DNA of 64,000 nt from Chitinophaga pinensis (GTDB lineage Bacteria; Bacteroidota; Bacteroidia; Chitinophagales; Chitinophagaceae). Location of the stretch: positions 124,001-188,000 of the forward strand of contig NZ_VOHS01000006.1 in the NCBI RefSeq assembly GCF_007896845.1, read 5' to 3'. Positions 9,285-18,065 of this stretch are shown in pieces. The notes beneath the pieces are model-generated. The model made no database searches. It was not told where the DNA came from and saw only the letters and a list, made by a program, of their open reading frames with translations. The position numbers and the translations under genes are program-made. Position 1 is the first letter of the stretch. Every line of letters starts with the position of its first letter.

Positions 9285-9875
9285 ATGCAAAAAGAATATA
9301 CAATAACGGTATATACAGAAGACAGGATTGGTATCACCAGTCGCATAACCGTTATTTTCACCCGCCGTGGAATAAATATCACGAGTCTTACAACGGCTGA
9401 AACTGAGATTCCTGGCGTATACAAGTTCATCATCACAGTGCTTTCTGAAAAAGAAAAGCTGGTGAAGATCGTTGGTCAGATCGAGCGACTGATCGAAATC
9501 CACCGCGCATTTGTGCATGAAGAAGACGAAGTGGTATATCAGGAACTGGCGCTGTATAAGATCTCTACAAAGGCGCTGCAGAACGGTAATATCGAACTGC
9601 TGATCCGTGAGAATAATGCACGTATCCTTACCATCACCGAAGACTACTTCGTACTCGAAAAGACCGGTCATCAGCAGGAGTTGATTGATCTGCAGGCAAA
9701 GCTTGCACCATATGGTCTGATCGAATATTCAAAGAGTGGAAGAGTGGCCATTATCAAATGGAGCCGTCGTTTCCACGATCACCTGAAGGAGCTGGAAACA
9801 CAGCGTCCTGACAACCTGAAGCAGGCAACCTATAAAGAACACACAGAAGTGTCTGCAGAAGAAGAAAGTATCTAG
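9285..9875 (+). CDS. ilvN: Acetolactate synthase, small (regulatory) subunit
   Basis: Regulatory partner of IlvB; it raises catalytic activity and carries valine feedback control in this family. The N-terminal ACT domain starts EYTITVYTEDRIGITSRITVIFTRRGINITSLT (split across residues 4-36). A second ACT-like/ALS_ss_C region follows to about residue 165, and the tail is charged (EEESI). At 196 residues it is slightly longer than the typical 160-170, the extra being the polar C-terminus. It sits between ilvB and ilvC in one co-directional run with 38-base gaps on both sides. Confidence 0.93.
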   Translation: MQKEYTITVYTEDRIGITSRITVIFTRRGINITSLTTAETEIPGVYKFIITVLSEKEKLVKIVGQIERLIEIHRAFVHEEDEVVYQELALYKISTKALQNGNIELLIRENNARILTITEDYFVLEKTGHQQELIDLQAKLAPYGLIEYSKSGRVAIIKWSRRFHDHLKELETQRPDNLKQATYKEHTEVSAEEESI

Positions 9876-9913
9876 TTTACAACATTTATAAAAAAAACAA
9901 ACACTATCAAAAC

Positions 9914-10957
9914 ATGGCAACCATCAATTTTGGAGGGGTACTGGAAGACGTAGTAACCAGAGAAGAATTCCCAATGGAAAAAGCTAGAGAAGTGCTGAAA
10001 GATGAAGTGATAGCTATCATCGGTTACGGCGTACAGGGTCCCGGCCAGGCACTGAACCTGAAAGATAACGGTTTCAACGTTATCATCGGTCAGCGTAAAG
10101 ATTCTAAAACCTGGGATAAGGCTGTTGCTGACGGCTGGGTTCCCGGTCAGACGCTGTTCGAGATCGAAGAAGCTGCTCAGAAAGGTACAATTATCCAGTT
10201 CCTGTTGAGTGATGCCGGTCAGATCGCACTGTGGCCTACACTGAAAACACACCTGACTAAAGGTAAAGCGTTATATTTCTCCCATGGTTTTGGTATTACT
10301 TATAAAGACCAGACTAATATCGTTCCTCCTGCTGATGTGGATGTAATTCTGGTAGCCCCTAAAGGTTCCGGTACTTCCCTGCGCAGACTGTTCCTGGCTG
10401 GTCAGGGTCTGAACTCCAGCTTTGCTATCTATCAGGATGCAACCGGTAAAGCCCGTGATCGCGTTATTGCACTGGGTATCGGTGTTGGTTCAGGTTACCT
10501 GTTCGAAACAGATTTCAAAAAAGAAGTTACTTCTGACTTAACAGGTGAGCGTGGTACCCTGATGGGTGCTATCCAGGGTATCTTCGCTGCTCAGTACGAA
10601 GTACTGCGCAAGAATGGTCACTCTCCATCTGAAGCATTCAACGAAACAGTAGAAGAACTGACTCAGTCTCTGATGCCGCTGGTTGCTGAAAACGGTATGG
10701 ACTGGATGTATGCTAACTGTTCTACTACTGCTCAGCGTGGTGCGCTGGATTGGTGGAAGAAATTCAAAGACGCAAGCCAGCCAGTATTCGAAGAACTGTA
10801 CGCAAGCGTTGCTGCAGGTAAAGAAGCTGCACGTTCTATCGCATCTAACAGCACTCCTGACTATCGTGATAAACTGAACGAAGAACTGAGAGAACTGCGT
10901 GAAAGCGAAATGTGGCAGGCTGGTGCTGCGGTAAGAAAACTGCGCCCAAATAACTAA
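9914..10957 (+). CDS. ilvC: Ketol-acid reductoisomerase
   Basis: Converts acetolactate or acetohydroxybutyrate to the dihydroxy acids that feed IlvD, using NAD(P)H and Mg2+. The Rossmann loop is GYGVQGPGQALNL (about 38-50), a Bacteroidota-style variant of GYGSQG. The knotted C-terminal domain carries the acidic metal-binding region (DLTGERGTLMGAIQG). The length of 347 residues is near the class I size. Codon use is strongly biased (CTG, GGT, AAA), which suggests high expression. After the stop, an inverted repeat of GGAATTA units separates it from ilvA. Confidence 0.95.
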   Translation: MATINFGGVLEDVVTREEFPMEKAREVLKDEVIAIIGYGVQGPGQALNLKDNGFNVIIGQRKDSKTWDKAVADGWVPGQTLFEIEEAAQKGTIIQFLLSDAGQIALWPTLKTHLTKGKALYFSHGFGITYKDQTNIVPPADVDVILVAPKGSGTSLRRLFLAGQGLNSSFAIYQDATGKARDRVIALGIGVGSGYLFETDFKKEVTSDLTGERGTLMGAIQGIFAAQYEVLRKNGHSPSEAFNETVEELTQSLMPLVAENGMDWMYANCSTTAQRGALDWWKKFKDASQPVFEELYASVAAGKEAARSIASNSTPDYRDKLNEELRELRESEMWQAGAAVRKLRPNN

Positions 10958-10968
10958 TCAATACAATC

Positions 10969-11045
10969 AGGAATTAGGAATTAAGGAATTGGGAATTTGA
11001 TTCCTGTTGCTTAATTCTTAATTCCTGATGCTTAATTCTGAATTA
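10969..11045 (+). repeat. Dispersed GGAATTA inverted repeat, copy A (ilvC-ilvA gap)
   Basis: The gap is filled by iterated GGAATTA/GGAATT units on the left (10970-10997) and their complements TTAATTC/AATTCCT on the right (from about 11001), making an imperfect hairpin of roughly 25-30 bp per arm. A second element built from the same units lies at 51402-51493. Both sit between co-directional genes. It resembles a REP- or MITE-type non-coding repeat; there is no transposase. Confidence 0.65.
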
Positions 11046-11048
11046 CAA

Positions 11049-12305
11049 ATGTCCCAGGTACTAACAAGCGTGAATCCGCTCAACATACTCGATGCTGCGG
11101 TGAAGTTAAAACCTGTGGTGAACCGTACCCCGCTTACTTACAGCGCCACGCTCTCCCGCAGGTACAATGCAGATGTCTATCTCAAAAGAGAAGACATGCA
11201 GATTGTAAGATCTTATAAATTGCGTGGGGCATACAACCTGATTAGCAGTCTGGATAAAGAAACGCTGTCAAAAGGAGTAACCTGTGCCAGCGCGGGTAAC
11301 CATGCGCAGGGCTTTGCCTATGCATGCCGTCAGCTGGATATTAAAGGCGTGTGTTTCATGCCGATAATTACGCCAAAACAAAAAGTCAATCAGGTAAATA
11401 TGTTCGGTGGCGAGAACATTGAGATCAGACTGGTAGGCGATACATTTGATGATTGTGCGGCAGAAGCTCAGGCTTTTACCAAAGCGCACAATATGACTTT
11501 CATTCCTCCTTTCGATGATCCAAAGATCATTGAAGGACAAGGTACCGTTGCTGTAGAGATTCTGGAAGACCAGTCGAAGATCGATTATGTGTTCGTGCCT
11601 ATTGGTGGTGGCGGACTCGCAGCAGGTGTCGGTACTTATTTTAAAACATACAGTCCCCATACACAGATCATTGGCGTGGAACCGGAAGGCGCTCCGTCTA
11701 TGAGCCGTGCACTGGAGGCAGGCGAACCGGTTACACTGAGCGAGATTGAACGTTTTGTGGATGGTGCCGCCGTAAAAAGAGTAGGTACACTCAATTTCAG
11801 TATCTGCAAAGATGTTCTGACAAAAATGCAACTGGTACCGGAAGGGAAGGTTTGCTCAACTATATTAAGGCTGTACAATGAAGACGCTATCGTAGTGGAG
11901 CCTGCAGGGGCACTTTCCATTGCGGCGCTTGATTATTACGCGAAAGAAATTGAAGGCAAAAAGGTAGTTTGTGTTGTCAGCGGCAGCAACAACGACATCG
12001 ACCGTATGCAGGAGATCAAGGAACGCTCCCTGTTATATGAAGGTCTGAAACACTACTTCATCATCCGCTTTGTACAGCGTCCGGGTGCACTGAAAGAATT
12101 CGTGAACCATGTGCTGGGACCTGATGATGATATCACACGTTTTGAATTTATTCAGAAACACAACAAGGAAACCGGCCCCGCACTGATTGGTGTGGAACTG
12201 AAAAACAGAGAGGATTATGATATCCTCGTGGCTAATTTCCGTAAGTATAATATTCACTTCACTGAATTGAACAAGGACGACAATCTGTTCGGCTATCTGG
12301 TTTAA
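11049..12305 (+). CDS. ilvA: Threonine dehydratase (deaminase), biosynthetic
   Basis: A PLP enzyme that makes 2-oxobutyrate from threonine, the entry to isoleucine synthesis. RSYKLRGAYN holds the PLP lysine, GGGGLAAGVG is the phosphate-binding loop, and a C-terminal ACT-like regulatory domain (IRFVQRPGALKEFVNHVLGP) occupies about the last 85 residues. The single regulatory domain and 418-residue length match the shorter IlvA class rather than the 514-residue E. coli form. I chose the ATG at 11049, because an in-frame ATG at 11028 lies inside the inverted repeat and its seven extra codons are encoded by repeat sequence. It is the last gene of the ilv run and is followed by a strong terminator. 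Confidence 0.94.
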   Translation: MSQVLTSVNPLNILDAAVKLKPVVNRTPLTYSATLSRRYNADVYLKREDMQIVRSYKLRGAYNLISSLDKETLSKGVTCASAGNHAQGFAYACRQLDIKGVCFMPIITPKQKVNQVNMFGGENIEIRLVGDTFDDCAAEAQAFTKAHNMTFIPPFDDPKIIEGQGTVAVEILEDQSKIDYVFVPIGGGGLAAGVGTYFKTYSPHTQIIGVEPEGAPSMSRALEAGEPVTLSEIERFVDGAAVKRVGTLNFSICKDVLTKMQLVPEGKVCSTILRLYNEDAIVVEPAGALSIAALDYYAKEIEGKKVVCVVSGSNNDIDRMQEIKERSLLYEGLKHYFIIRFVQRPGALKEFVNHVLGPDDDITRFEFIQKHNKETGPALIGVELKNREDYDILVANFRKYNIHFTELNKDDNLFGYLV

Positions 12306-12329
12306 CTACTTAGTGATAAACGGCTTCTG

Positions 12330-12371
12330 AAGGGGCGTTATGTTTTGGTTATAAAACATAATGCCCCTTTT
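12330..12371 (+). terminator. Intrinsic terminator after ilvA
   Basis: AAGGGGCGTTATGTTTT (12330-12346) pairs with AAAACATAATGCCCCTT (12353-12369) with one G-T wobble and a six-base loop, then a short T run. It closes the ilvDBNCA transcript 25 bases after the stop. Confidence 0.8.
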
Positions 12372-12425
12372 GCATATGTGACAATTACCGTTTTTATCGC
12401 TAATTTGAAGACAAAATCTGCAAGT

Positions 12426-13379
12426 ATGAGTAATTTTATGCAGGCGGCTGTATTGCCTGAGTTTGGGCCGGCCACTGCTTTCAGAATTGAGAAAGTAGCG
12501 ATACCCCTGCCGGGAGCCGGGGAAGTATTGGTCAAAGTAAAGGCCATCGGATTGAACCCTGTTGATTTTAAAACCCGTTCCGGAAAAGGATATGCGTCGT
12601 TTCAGACACTGCCGGCCATTTTAGGCTGGGATATAGCCGGTGAAGTAGTAAGTGTGGGTGAAGGTGTGAGTAAGTTTATTACCGGCGACCGCATATTCGG
12701 TATGAGTAATTTCCCTGAACCCGGTAATGCATATGCAGAGTATGCTGTAGTACAGGAAGATGAGTTTGCCATTATACCTAAAGATATATCCTTCGAGGTA
12801 GCTGCAGGTACCCCACTTGCCGGACTGACCGCATGGGAAGCCTTGTTTGATCATGCCGGTATCACGTGGGGACAACGTATCCTGATTCAGGCCGCTGCAG
12901 GAGGCGTAGGTCACATTGCTGTACAGCTGGCCAAATGGAAACACTGTTTCGTGGCAGCGACTGCCTCTGCTGCCAATCATCCCTTCCTTGAACAGTTAGG
13001 CGTCGATCAGCTGGTCGATTATAAAACACAAAAATTTGAAGAAGTGCTGGAGGGTATGGACGTTGTCATCGACGGTATGGGCGGTGAAACGGCACTCCGT
13101 TCCCTCGATATACTCAATCGCGGTGGCATACTGGTATCCTTGCCGAGTATGTACAAAGATGATCCTGCGGTGATTGCCAAAGCAAAAGAGAAAGGAGTAG
13201 AAGTGAAATGGATGTCAGTAAGACCATCCGGAGAAAGAATGGAACAGCTGGCTGCTTTACTGAGTAATAACAGGCTGAGAGTGGAGATCGATCAGACTTT
13301 CCCGTTGACTGATATCGTAAAAGCACATCAGGCTTTAGAGAACGGACATGGAAGAGGTAAAATAGTATTAACAGTGTAG
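12426..13379 (+). CDS. Zinc-independent MDR-family alcohol dehydrogenase / quinone reductase-like oxidoreductase
   Basis: An NAD(P)H-dependent medium-chain reductase of the quinone oxidoreductase branch. The N-terminal GroES-like domain has GAGEVLVKVKAIGLNPVDFK, and the Rossmann loop is AAAGGVGHIAVQLAKW (about 151-166). The Cys/His zinc ligands of classical alcohol dehydrogenases are not evident, which fits the zinc-less branch. I start it at the ATG at 12426 (MSNFMQAAVLPEFGP). The in-frame extension back to 12345 runs into the ilvA terminator and cannot be real coding sequence. It seems to stand alone. Substrate unknown. Confidence 0.85.
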   Translation: MSNFMQAAVLPEFGPATAFRIEKVAIPLPGAGEVLVKVKAIGLNPVDFKTRSGKGYASFQTLPAILGWDIAGEVVSVGEGVSKFITGDRIFGMSNFPEPGNAYAEYAVVQEDEFAIIPKDISFEVAAGTPLAGLTAWEALFDHAGITWGQRILIQAAAGGVGHIAVQLAKWKHCFVAATASAANHPFLEQLGVDQLVDYKTQKFEEVLEGMDVVIDGMGGETALRSLDILNRGGILVSLPSMYKDDPAVIAKAKEKGVEVKWMSVRPSGERMEQLAALLSNNRLRVEIDQTFPLTDIVKAHQALENGHGRGKIVLTV

Positions 13380-13418
13380 CGAGAATGGACAAAGGATTGG
13401 AGCTTGATTAATGTCAGG

Positions 13419-13445
13419 TTGACATCTAAAAATAATGTACATTTG
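13419..13445 (+). promoter_or_regulatory. Candidate promoter of FAD oxidoreductase gene
   Basis: A perfect -7 box TACATTTG (13438-13445) is preceded by TTG at 13419-13421. The 16-base spacer is shorter than the usual 19-21, so the -33 assignment is weaker than the -7 box. Transcription would start near 13452, about 59 bases before the ATG. Confidence 0.45.
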
Positions 13446-13510
13446 GAGATACAATACATCGCGGGTTCCGACGTTTTGAAAAACAGGCTGTTACGGCCAA
13501 ATCAGAAAGC

Positions 13511-14641
13511 ATGTTAAGCTACTGGGAGAAACAAAGCCTTTTACAATACGACTACATCATTGCCGGCGGTGGTATAGTGGGGCTTTCTACGGCCGTAAGT
13601 CTGAAAGAGAAACTACCGGCGGCGCGTGTATTGGTACTGGAAAGGGATGTATTGCCTACCGGCGCCAGTACAAAAAATGCGGGTTTTGCCTGTATAGGGA
13701 GTCTGACAGAATTATTGTCAGATCTCAGGACCATGCCTGCCGAAGAAGTCACTGCCCTCTTACAGATGCGTCGTAACGGACTACACCTGTTGCGCAAGCG
13801 GATCGGGGATGAGTATATGGAGTACCGGGAAAACGGCAGCCATGAACTGATCGGGGCACAGGAAGAACATACACTGACAGAAATAGACCGGGTAAACGCC
13901 CTGCTGCAACCATTACTGGGCGGCGAGGCGTTTACATTGGTTAATAATAAGATAAAGGGCTTTGGCTTCAACAGCCAGTATGTAAAAGCACTTATCAGTA
14001 ATAACTACGAAGGAGAGCTCCATACCGGGCGCATGATGCGCTGTCTGATAGACCTCGCCATTACAAAAGGAGTAGAAATCAAAACAGGTTGCAACGTCAG
14101 CCGGCTGGAAGACCTGCAGACAGGAGTGCGCGTAGTCGTACCAGCGGGCAATGGAGAGGAGATCGGTTTTATGGCCAGAAGAGTGGCGGTATGTACCAAT
14201 GCCTTTGCCAAAGAACTGATGCCGGAGATTGACCTTCAACCTGGCAGAGGACAGGTGTTGCTGACCAACGTGATTCCGGACCTTCCCTTCAGGGGGGTAT
14301 TTCATATGGACGAGGGATATTTTTATTTCCGGGAGCTGGATGGCAGGGTGCTGTTTGGCGGTGGCCGGAACCTCGATTTCGAAAAAGAAGCCACAACAAG
14401 CTTTGATCTTAACCAGGAGATACAACAGCAATTGGAAAACCGGCTCCATGACATTATCTTACCAAAGCATTCCTTTATGATCACTGACCGATGGACAGGT
14501 ATCATGGCTTTTGGAAAGACCCGCCAGCCCGTGATACGGTTCTATACCCGAAATATTGTATCGGGTGTCCGGATGGGCGGTATGGGTGTCGCAATAGGTT
14601 CCGCTGTAGGAGAACAACTTTCTTCTCTTCTGACTGAATAA
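13511..14641 (+). CDS. FAD-dependent oxidoreductase of the DAO (glycine/D-amino acid oxidase) family
   Basis: A flavoenzyme with the dinucleotide-binding motif DYIIAGGGIVGLSTAVSL (about 13-30) and a DAO-type substrate domain, including GRGQVLLTN and FYFRELDGRVLFGGGRN (about 271-287). The C-terminal GGMGVAIGSAVGEQL closes the FAD site. The length of 376 residues is normal for the family. No signal peptide. Neighbours (an MDR oxidoreductase upstream, the xylose symporter downstream) do not indicate a substrate; amines, D-amino acids or 2-hydroxy acids are all possible. Confidence 0.85.
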   Translation: MLSYWEKQSLLQYDYIIAGGGIVGLSTAVSLKEKLPAARVLVLERDVLPTGASTKNAGFACIGSLTELLSDLRTMPAEEVTALLQMRRNGLHLLRKRIGDEYMEYRENGSHELIGAQEEHTLTEIDRVNALLQPLLGGEAFTLVNNKIKGFGFNSQYVKALISNNYEGELHTGRMMRCLIDLAITKGVEIKTGCNVSRLEDLQTGVRVVVPAGNGEEIGFMARRVAVCTNAFAKELMPEIDLQPGRGQVLLTNVIPDLPFRGVFHMDEGYFYFRELDGRVLFGGGRNLDFEKEATTSFDLNQEIQQQLENRLHDIILPKHSFMITDRWTGIMAFGKTRQPVIRFYTRNIVSGVRMGGMGVAIGSAVGEQLSSLLTE

Positions 14642-14685
14642 AAATGAAAAACAAACAAATATGCCCAACACGTAGTGAAAAATTT

Positions 14686-14727
14686 TAAACGTAAATTTTA
14701 CGTTTATTAAAAATGTTGCTATATTGA
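14686..14727 (+). promoter_or_regulatory. Palindromic operator and promoter of the xylose operon
   Basis: AAACGTAAA and TTTACGTTT flank a single T at 14687-14705, a perfect inverted repeat that extends by one more pair. The right arm overlaps a -33-like TTTT (14696-14699). A 20-base spacer leads to TATATTGA (14720-14727), a degenerate -7 box. The geometry suggests a repressor site over the promoter of the symporter-xylB-xylA operon. No regulator gene is adjacent, so the binding protein is unknown. Confidence 0.5.
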
Positions 14728-14761
14728 TTCCTAATTTAATTACCACGTACCACGTTTTTTT

Positions 14762-16468
14762 ATGCAAAAGAGTTTACAATTCCTCGATTATGTTGTTTTC
14801 TTAGTGTATTTCGTGATTGTTGCCGGTTACGGTCTCTATATCTACAAAAAGAAAAAACGCGAAACAACAGATTCCAAAGACTTCTTCCTGGCGGAGGGTT
14901 CCCTTACCTGGTGGGCTATTGGTGCTTCCCTGATTGCGTCCAATATCTCTGCGGAGCAGTTCATCGGTATGGCCGGTTCCGGTTTTAACATAGGTCTGGC
15001 TATCTCCACTTATGAGTGGATGGCAGCTGCAACACTTATCATCGTTGCGGTTTTCTTCCTGCCGATCTATCTGAAGAATAAGATTTATACCATGCCGCAG
15101 TTCCTGCTGACAAGGTATAATAAAACGGTAAGTACGATCATGGCCGTCTTCTGGCTGTTGCTGTACGTGGTGGTAAACCTGACTTCTATTCTTTATCTGG
15201 GTGCGCTGGCAGTAAATACAATCTCCGGTATTCCTTTCTACTTGTGTATGACGCTGATCGCAGTATTTGCAATCGTGATCACACTGGGTGGTATGAAGGT
15301 AATTGGTTATACAGACGTTATTCAGGTATTCTTCCTGATATTAGGTGGTCTGGTGACAACCTATCTGGCATTGAGCCTTGTATCAGAACATTTCGGTGAA
15401 ACCGGTGTACTGAAAGGCTTCTCCCTGATGACTAAAAATGCTGAAGAGCATTTCCATATGATTCTGAAAAAGGACAATCCGCATTATCTCGATCTGCCCG
15501 GTCTGACAGTACTGGTAGGTGGTATGTGGATCGTAAACCTGAACTATTGGGGTTGTAACCAGTACATTACACAACGTGCATTGGGTGCAGATCTGAAAAC
15601 AGCGCGCAGCGGTCTGCTGTTTGCAGGTTTCCTGAAACTGCTCATGCCGGTGATCGTGGTATTGCCAGGTATCGCAGCTTATGTATTATATAAAGAAGGT
15701 GTGTTCTCCTCTGAAATGATGAAAGCAGGTGAACTGACCCCTGATAACGCTTATCCTGTGCTGATGAACCTTCTGCCTGCCGGTATGAAAGGTCTGGCTT
15801 TCGCAGCGCTGACAGCAGCGGTGGTAGCTTCTCTGGCAGGTAAAGCAAACAGTATTTCTACTATTTTCTCTCTCGACATTTATAAAGAGATCTTCAACAG
15901 ATCAGCAGGTGAAAAAGAGATCGTGAATGTAGGTCGTGTTGTGGTAATTGTTGCCATGATCCTCGCTATCATCATCTCTCCGTTCCTCGGTATCGATAAA
16001 AAAGGTGGTTTCCAGTTCATTCAGGAGTACACCGGCTTCGTATCACCGGGTATCTTCGCCATGTTCCTGTTAGGGTTCTTCTGGAAAAAGACGACTTCCA
16101 ATGCCGCGTTATTCGCGATGATCGGTGGTTTTGCAATGTCTATCTTCCTGAAATTCCTGCCTAACTGGACGGATCTGTCTTCCCTGTATGATCTGGGTAT
16201 GGCAGTACCTAATGCGGCAGGTGTTTACGAAATTCCGTTCCTCGATCGTATGGGTATCGTGTTTGCAGTTTGTGTAGTGGGTATGATCGTTATTTCTCTG
16301 GCAGCTCCTGCTAAGAAACAGGTGGTTGTTGGTGGTACGCTGGTAACTGAGGGTGAGTCAAAAGGCCTCGAAGTAGATGCGTCTATGTTCAAACCTTCTA
16401 CTGCATTCACCGTGATCGCATTGCTTATCTGTGGTATCCTTGCGGCACTGTACACTATCTTCTGGTAA
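14762..16468 (+). CDS. SSS-family sodium/solute symporter, probably for xylose
   Basis: An inner-membrane transporter of the sodium:solute symporter (SGLT-like) family that takes up sugar with Na+. The first segment is at about residues 8-29. FFLAEGSLTWWAIGASLIASNISAEQFIGMAGSGF spans helix 2, which carries the Na+-site-like features, and 13-14 hydrophobic segments are visible through the C-terminal helix (TVIALLICGILAALYTIFW). The length of 568 residues is typical. It is the first gene of an operon with xylB (51-base gap) and xylA, so xylose is the most likely substrate. That is inferred from context; glucose or galactose symporters look alike. Confidence 0.9.
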   Translation: MQKSLQFLDYVVFLVYFVIVAGYGLYIYKKKKRETTDSKDFFLAEGSLTWWAIGASLIASNISAEQFIGMAGSGFNIGLAISTYEWMAAATLIIVAVFFLPIYLKNKIYTMPQFLLTRYNKTVSTIMAVFWLLLYVVVNLTSILYLGALAVNTISGIPFYLCMTLIAVFAIVITLGGMKVIGYTDVIQVFFLILGGLVTTYLALSLVSEHFGETGVLKGFSLMTKNAEEHFHMILKKDNPHYLDLPGLTVLVGGMWIVNLNYWGCNQYITQRALGADLKTARSGLLFAGFLKLLMPVIVVLPGIAAYVLYKEGVFSSEMMKAGELTPDNAYPVLMNLLPAGMKGLAFAALTAAVVASLAGKANSISTIFSLDIYKEIFNRSAGEKEIVNVGRVVVIVAMILAIIISPFLGIDKKGGFQFIQEYTGFVSPGIFAMFLLGFFWKKTTSNAALFAMIGGFAMSIFLKFLPNWTDLSSLYDLGMAVPNAAGVYEIPFLDRMGIVFAVCVVGMIVISLAAPAKKQVVVGGTLVTEGESKGLEVDASMFKPSTAFTVIALLICGILAALYTIFW

Positions 16469-16519
16469 TCGTACGCTGCTGAAACAAATTAACCATCAAG
16501 AAACGAAGAAGATTGCGCT

Positions 16520-18001
16520 ATGAGATATACGATTGGATACGATATCGGTTCCTCCTCTGTGAAAGCAGCGCTGCTGGATGTGGAAACAGGGAAATGTCTC
16601 GCCACAGCTATCAGTCCCGCACAGGAAATGCCTATGCTGGCACCTGTAGCCGGATGGGCAGAACAGGACCCGGAAATGTGGTGGCAGGAGGTTCAGAATG
16701 CTACAAAAAAACTACAGCAACAGCACCCCTTTGACGGGAGTGCTGTTGCCGGTATAGGAATCGCTTATCAGATGCATGGTCTGGTATGCGTGGATAAAGA
16801 CCAGCAGGTGCTGCGTCCTTCTATTATCTGGTGCGACAGCCGCGCCGTTGAAATAGGGAATGAGGCTTTTAATAGTCTCGGCCATAACTGGTCCCTGCAA
16901 TACCTGCTGAATTCACCCGGTAACTTTACAGCTTCTAAGCTGCGCTGGGTGCAACAATATGAACCGGAGATCTACAACCGTATTCACAAGGTGATGCTGC
17001 CGGGCGACTTTATCGCGATGCGGCTGACCGGTGAAGCGGCTACTACTGTTTCTGGTCTGTCAGAAGGGATCTTCTGGGACTTTAGCGGTCGTCAGGTTTC
17101 TCCTGTATTGTTAAAGCATTATAATATTGACGAAAGCCTGTTGTCTGCCATTGTACCAACATTTGGTCTGCAGGGAAAAGTAAACGCACAGGCAGCAGCC
17201 CTGCTGGGTATAGCTGCTGGTACACCGGTTACTTACCGCGCAGGTGATCAGCCTAATAATGCATTCTCACTGAATGTACTGAAGCCGGGTGAAGCCGCTA
17301 CTACCGCAGGTACTTCCGGAGTAGTCTACGCAGTACACGATCATATCGCTTTTGATGAAGAAAGCCGTGTGAATACGTTCGTACATGTCAATGACTCAAA
17401 AGAAGATCCACGTAACGGTGTACTGATGTGCCTTAATGGTACAGGTATTCTCAACAGCTGGTTAAGACAGGCAACCGGCAACCTCGATTACAATGAAATG
17501 AATATACTGGCAGGCAAAGCGCCCGCCGGTTCCCGCGGTTTACAGATCTATCCTTTTGGTAATGGTGCAGAACGTATCCTGAGCAATAAGGAAACAGGAG
17601 CTGTATTTAATGGTCTCAACTTCAATATACATAGCCGCGAACACCTGTTGCGCGCAGCACAGGAAGGGATCGTTTTTGCCCTGAAATATGGTATGGATAT
17701 CATGACGGATATGGGTCTGAATATCCAGCGTGTAAGGGCAGGACAGGCGAACATGTTCCTTAGTCCGCTTTTCCGTGAAGTATTTGCCAACACCGCCAAT
17801 GTGGTGATCGAACTGTATAATACAGACGGCGCTCAGGGAGCGGCAAGGGCTGCCGGGATAGGGGCAGGACTCTACACAGAACAGGATGCATTCCGCGGCA
17901 TGGAATGTCTGGCTACCATAGAGCCGGATGCCGCATTGCAACAACAGTACGCTGGTATCTACGACCAGTGGCTGCAAGGCTTACAGCGCATTATTAAGTA
18001 A
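16520..18001 (+). CDS. xylB: Xylulokinase (FGGY family)
   Basis: Phosphorylates D-xylulose made by XylA to xylulose 5-phosphate for the pentose phosphate pathway. The N-terminal ATPase-fold phosphate loop is IGYDIGSSSVKAALLD (about 4-19), and the catalytic Asp is expected in the GDQPNN segment (about 242-247). AAGTPVTYRAGDQ and GAARAAGIGAGLY match FGGY_C features. The length of 493 residues is normal. Other FGGY kinases (glycerol, gluconate, ribulose) share the fold; the adjacent xylose isomerase settles the call. Confidence 0.94.
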   Translation: MRYTIGYDIGSSSVKAALLDVETGKCLATAISPAQEMPMLAPVAGWAEQDPEMWWQEVQNATKKLQQQHPFDGSAVAGIGIAYQMHGLVCVDKDQQVLRPSIIWCDSRAVEIGNEAFNSLGHNWSLQYLLNSPGNFTASKLRWVQQYEPEIYNRIHKVMLPGDFIAMRLTGEAATTVSGLSEGIFWDFSGRQVSPVLLKHYNIDESLLSAIVPTFGLQGKVNAQAAALLGIAAGTPVTYRAGDQPNNAFSLNVLKPGEAATTAGTSGVVYAVHDHIAFDEESRVNTFVHVNDSKEDPRNGVLMCLNGTGILNSWLRQATGNLDYNEMNILAGKAPAGSRGLQIYPFGNGAERILSNKETGAVFNGLNFNIHSREHLLRAAQEGIVFALKYGMDIMTDMGLNIQRVRAGQANMFLSPLFREVFANTANVVIELYNTDGAQGAARAAGIGAGLYTEQDAFRGMECLATIEPDAALQQQYAGIYDQWLQGLQRIIK

Positions 18002-18065
18002 CTGAATTACACGTTAGCAGTTACATTACATACACACACGTATTGGTTCAAAAAAAAGAAAGACA

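Noticed and set aside
9270..9671. Long antisense ORFs opposite ilvB/ilvN, gcvP, aroA and other genes
   Set aside because: They lie fully inside strongly conserved genes on the other strand and their translations lack any domain; they reflect codon bias.
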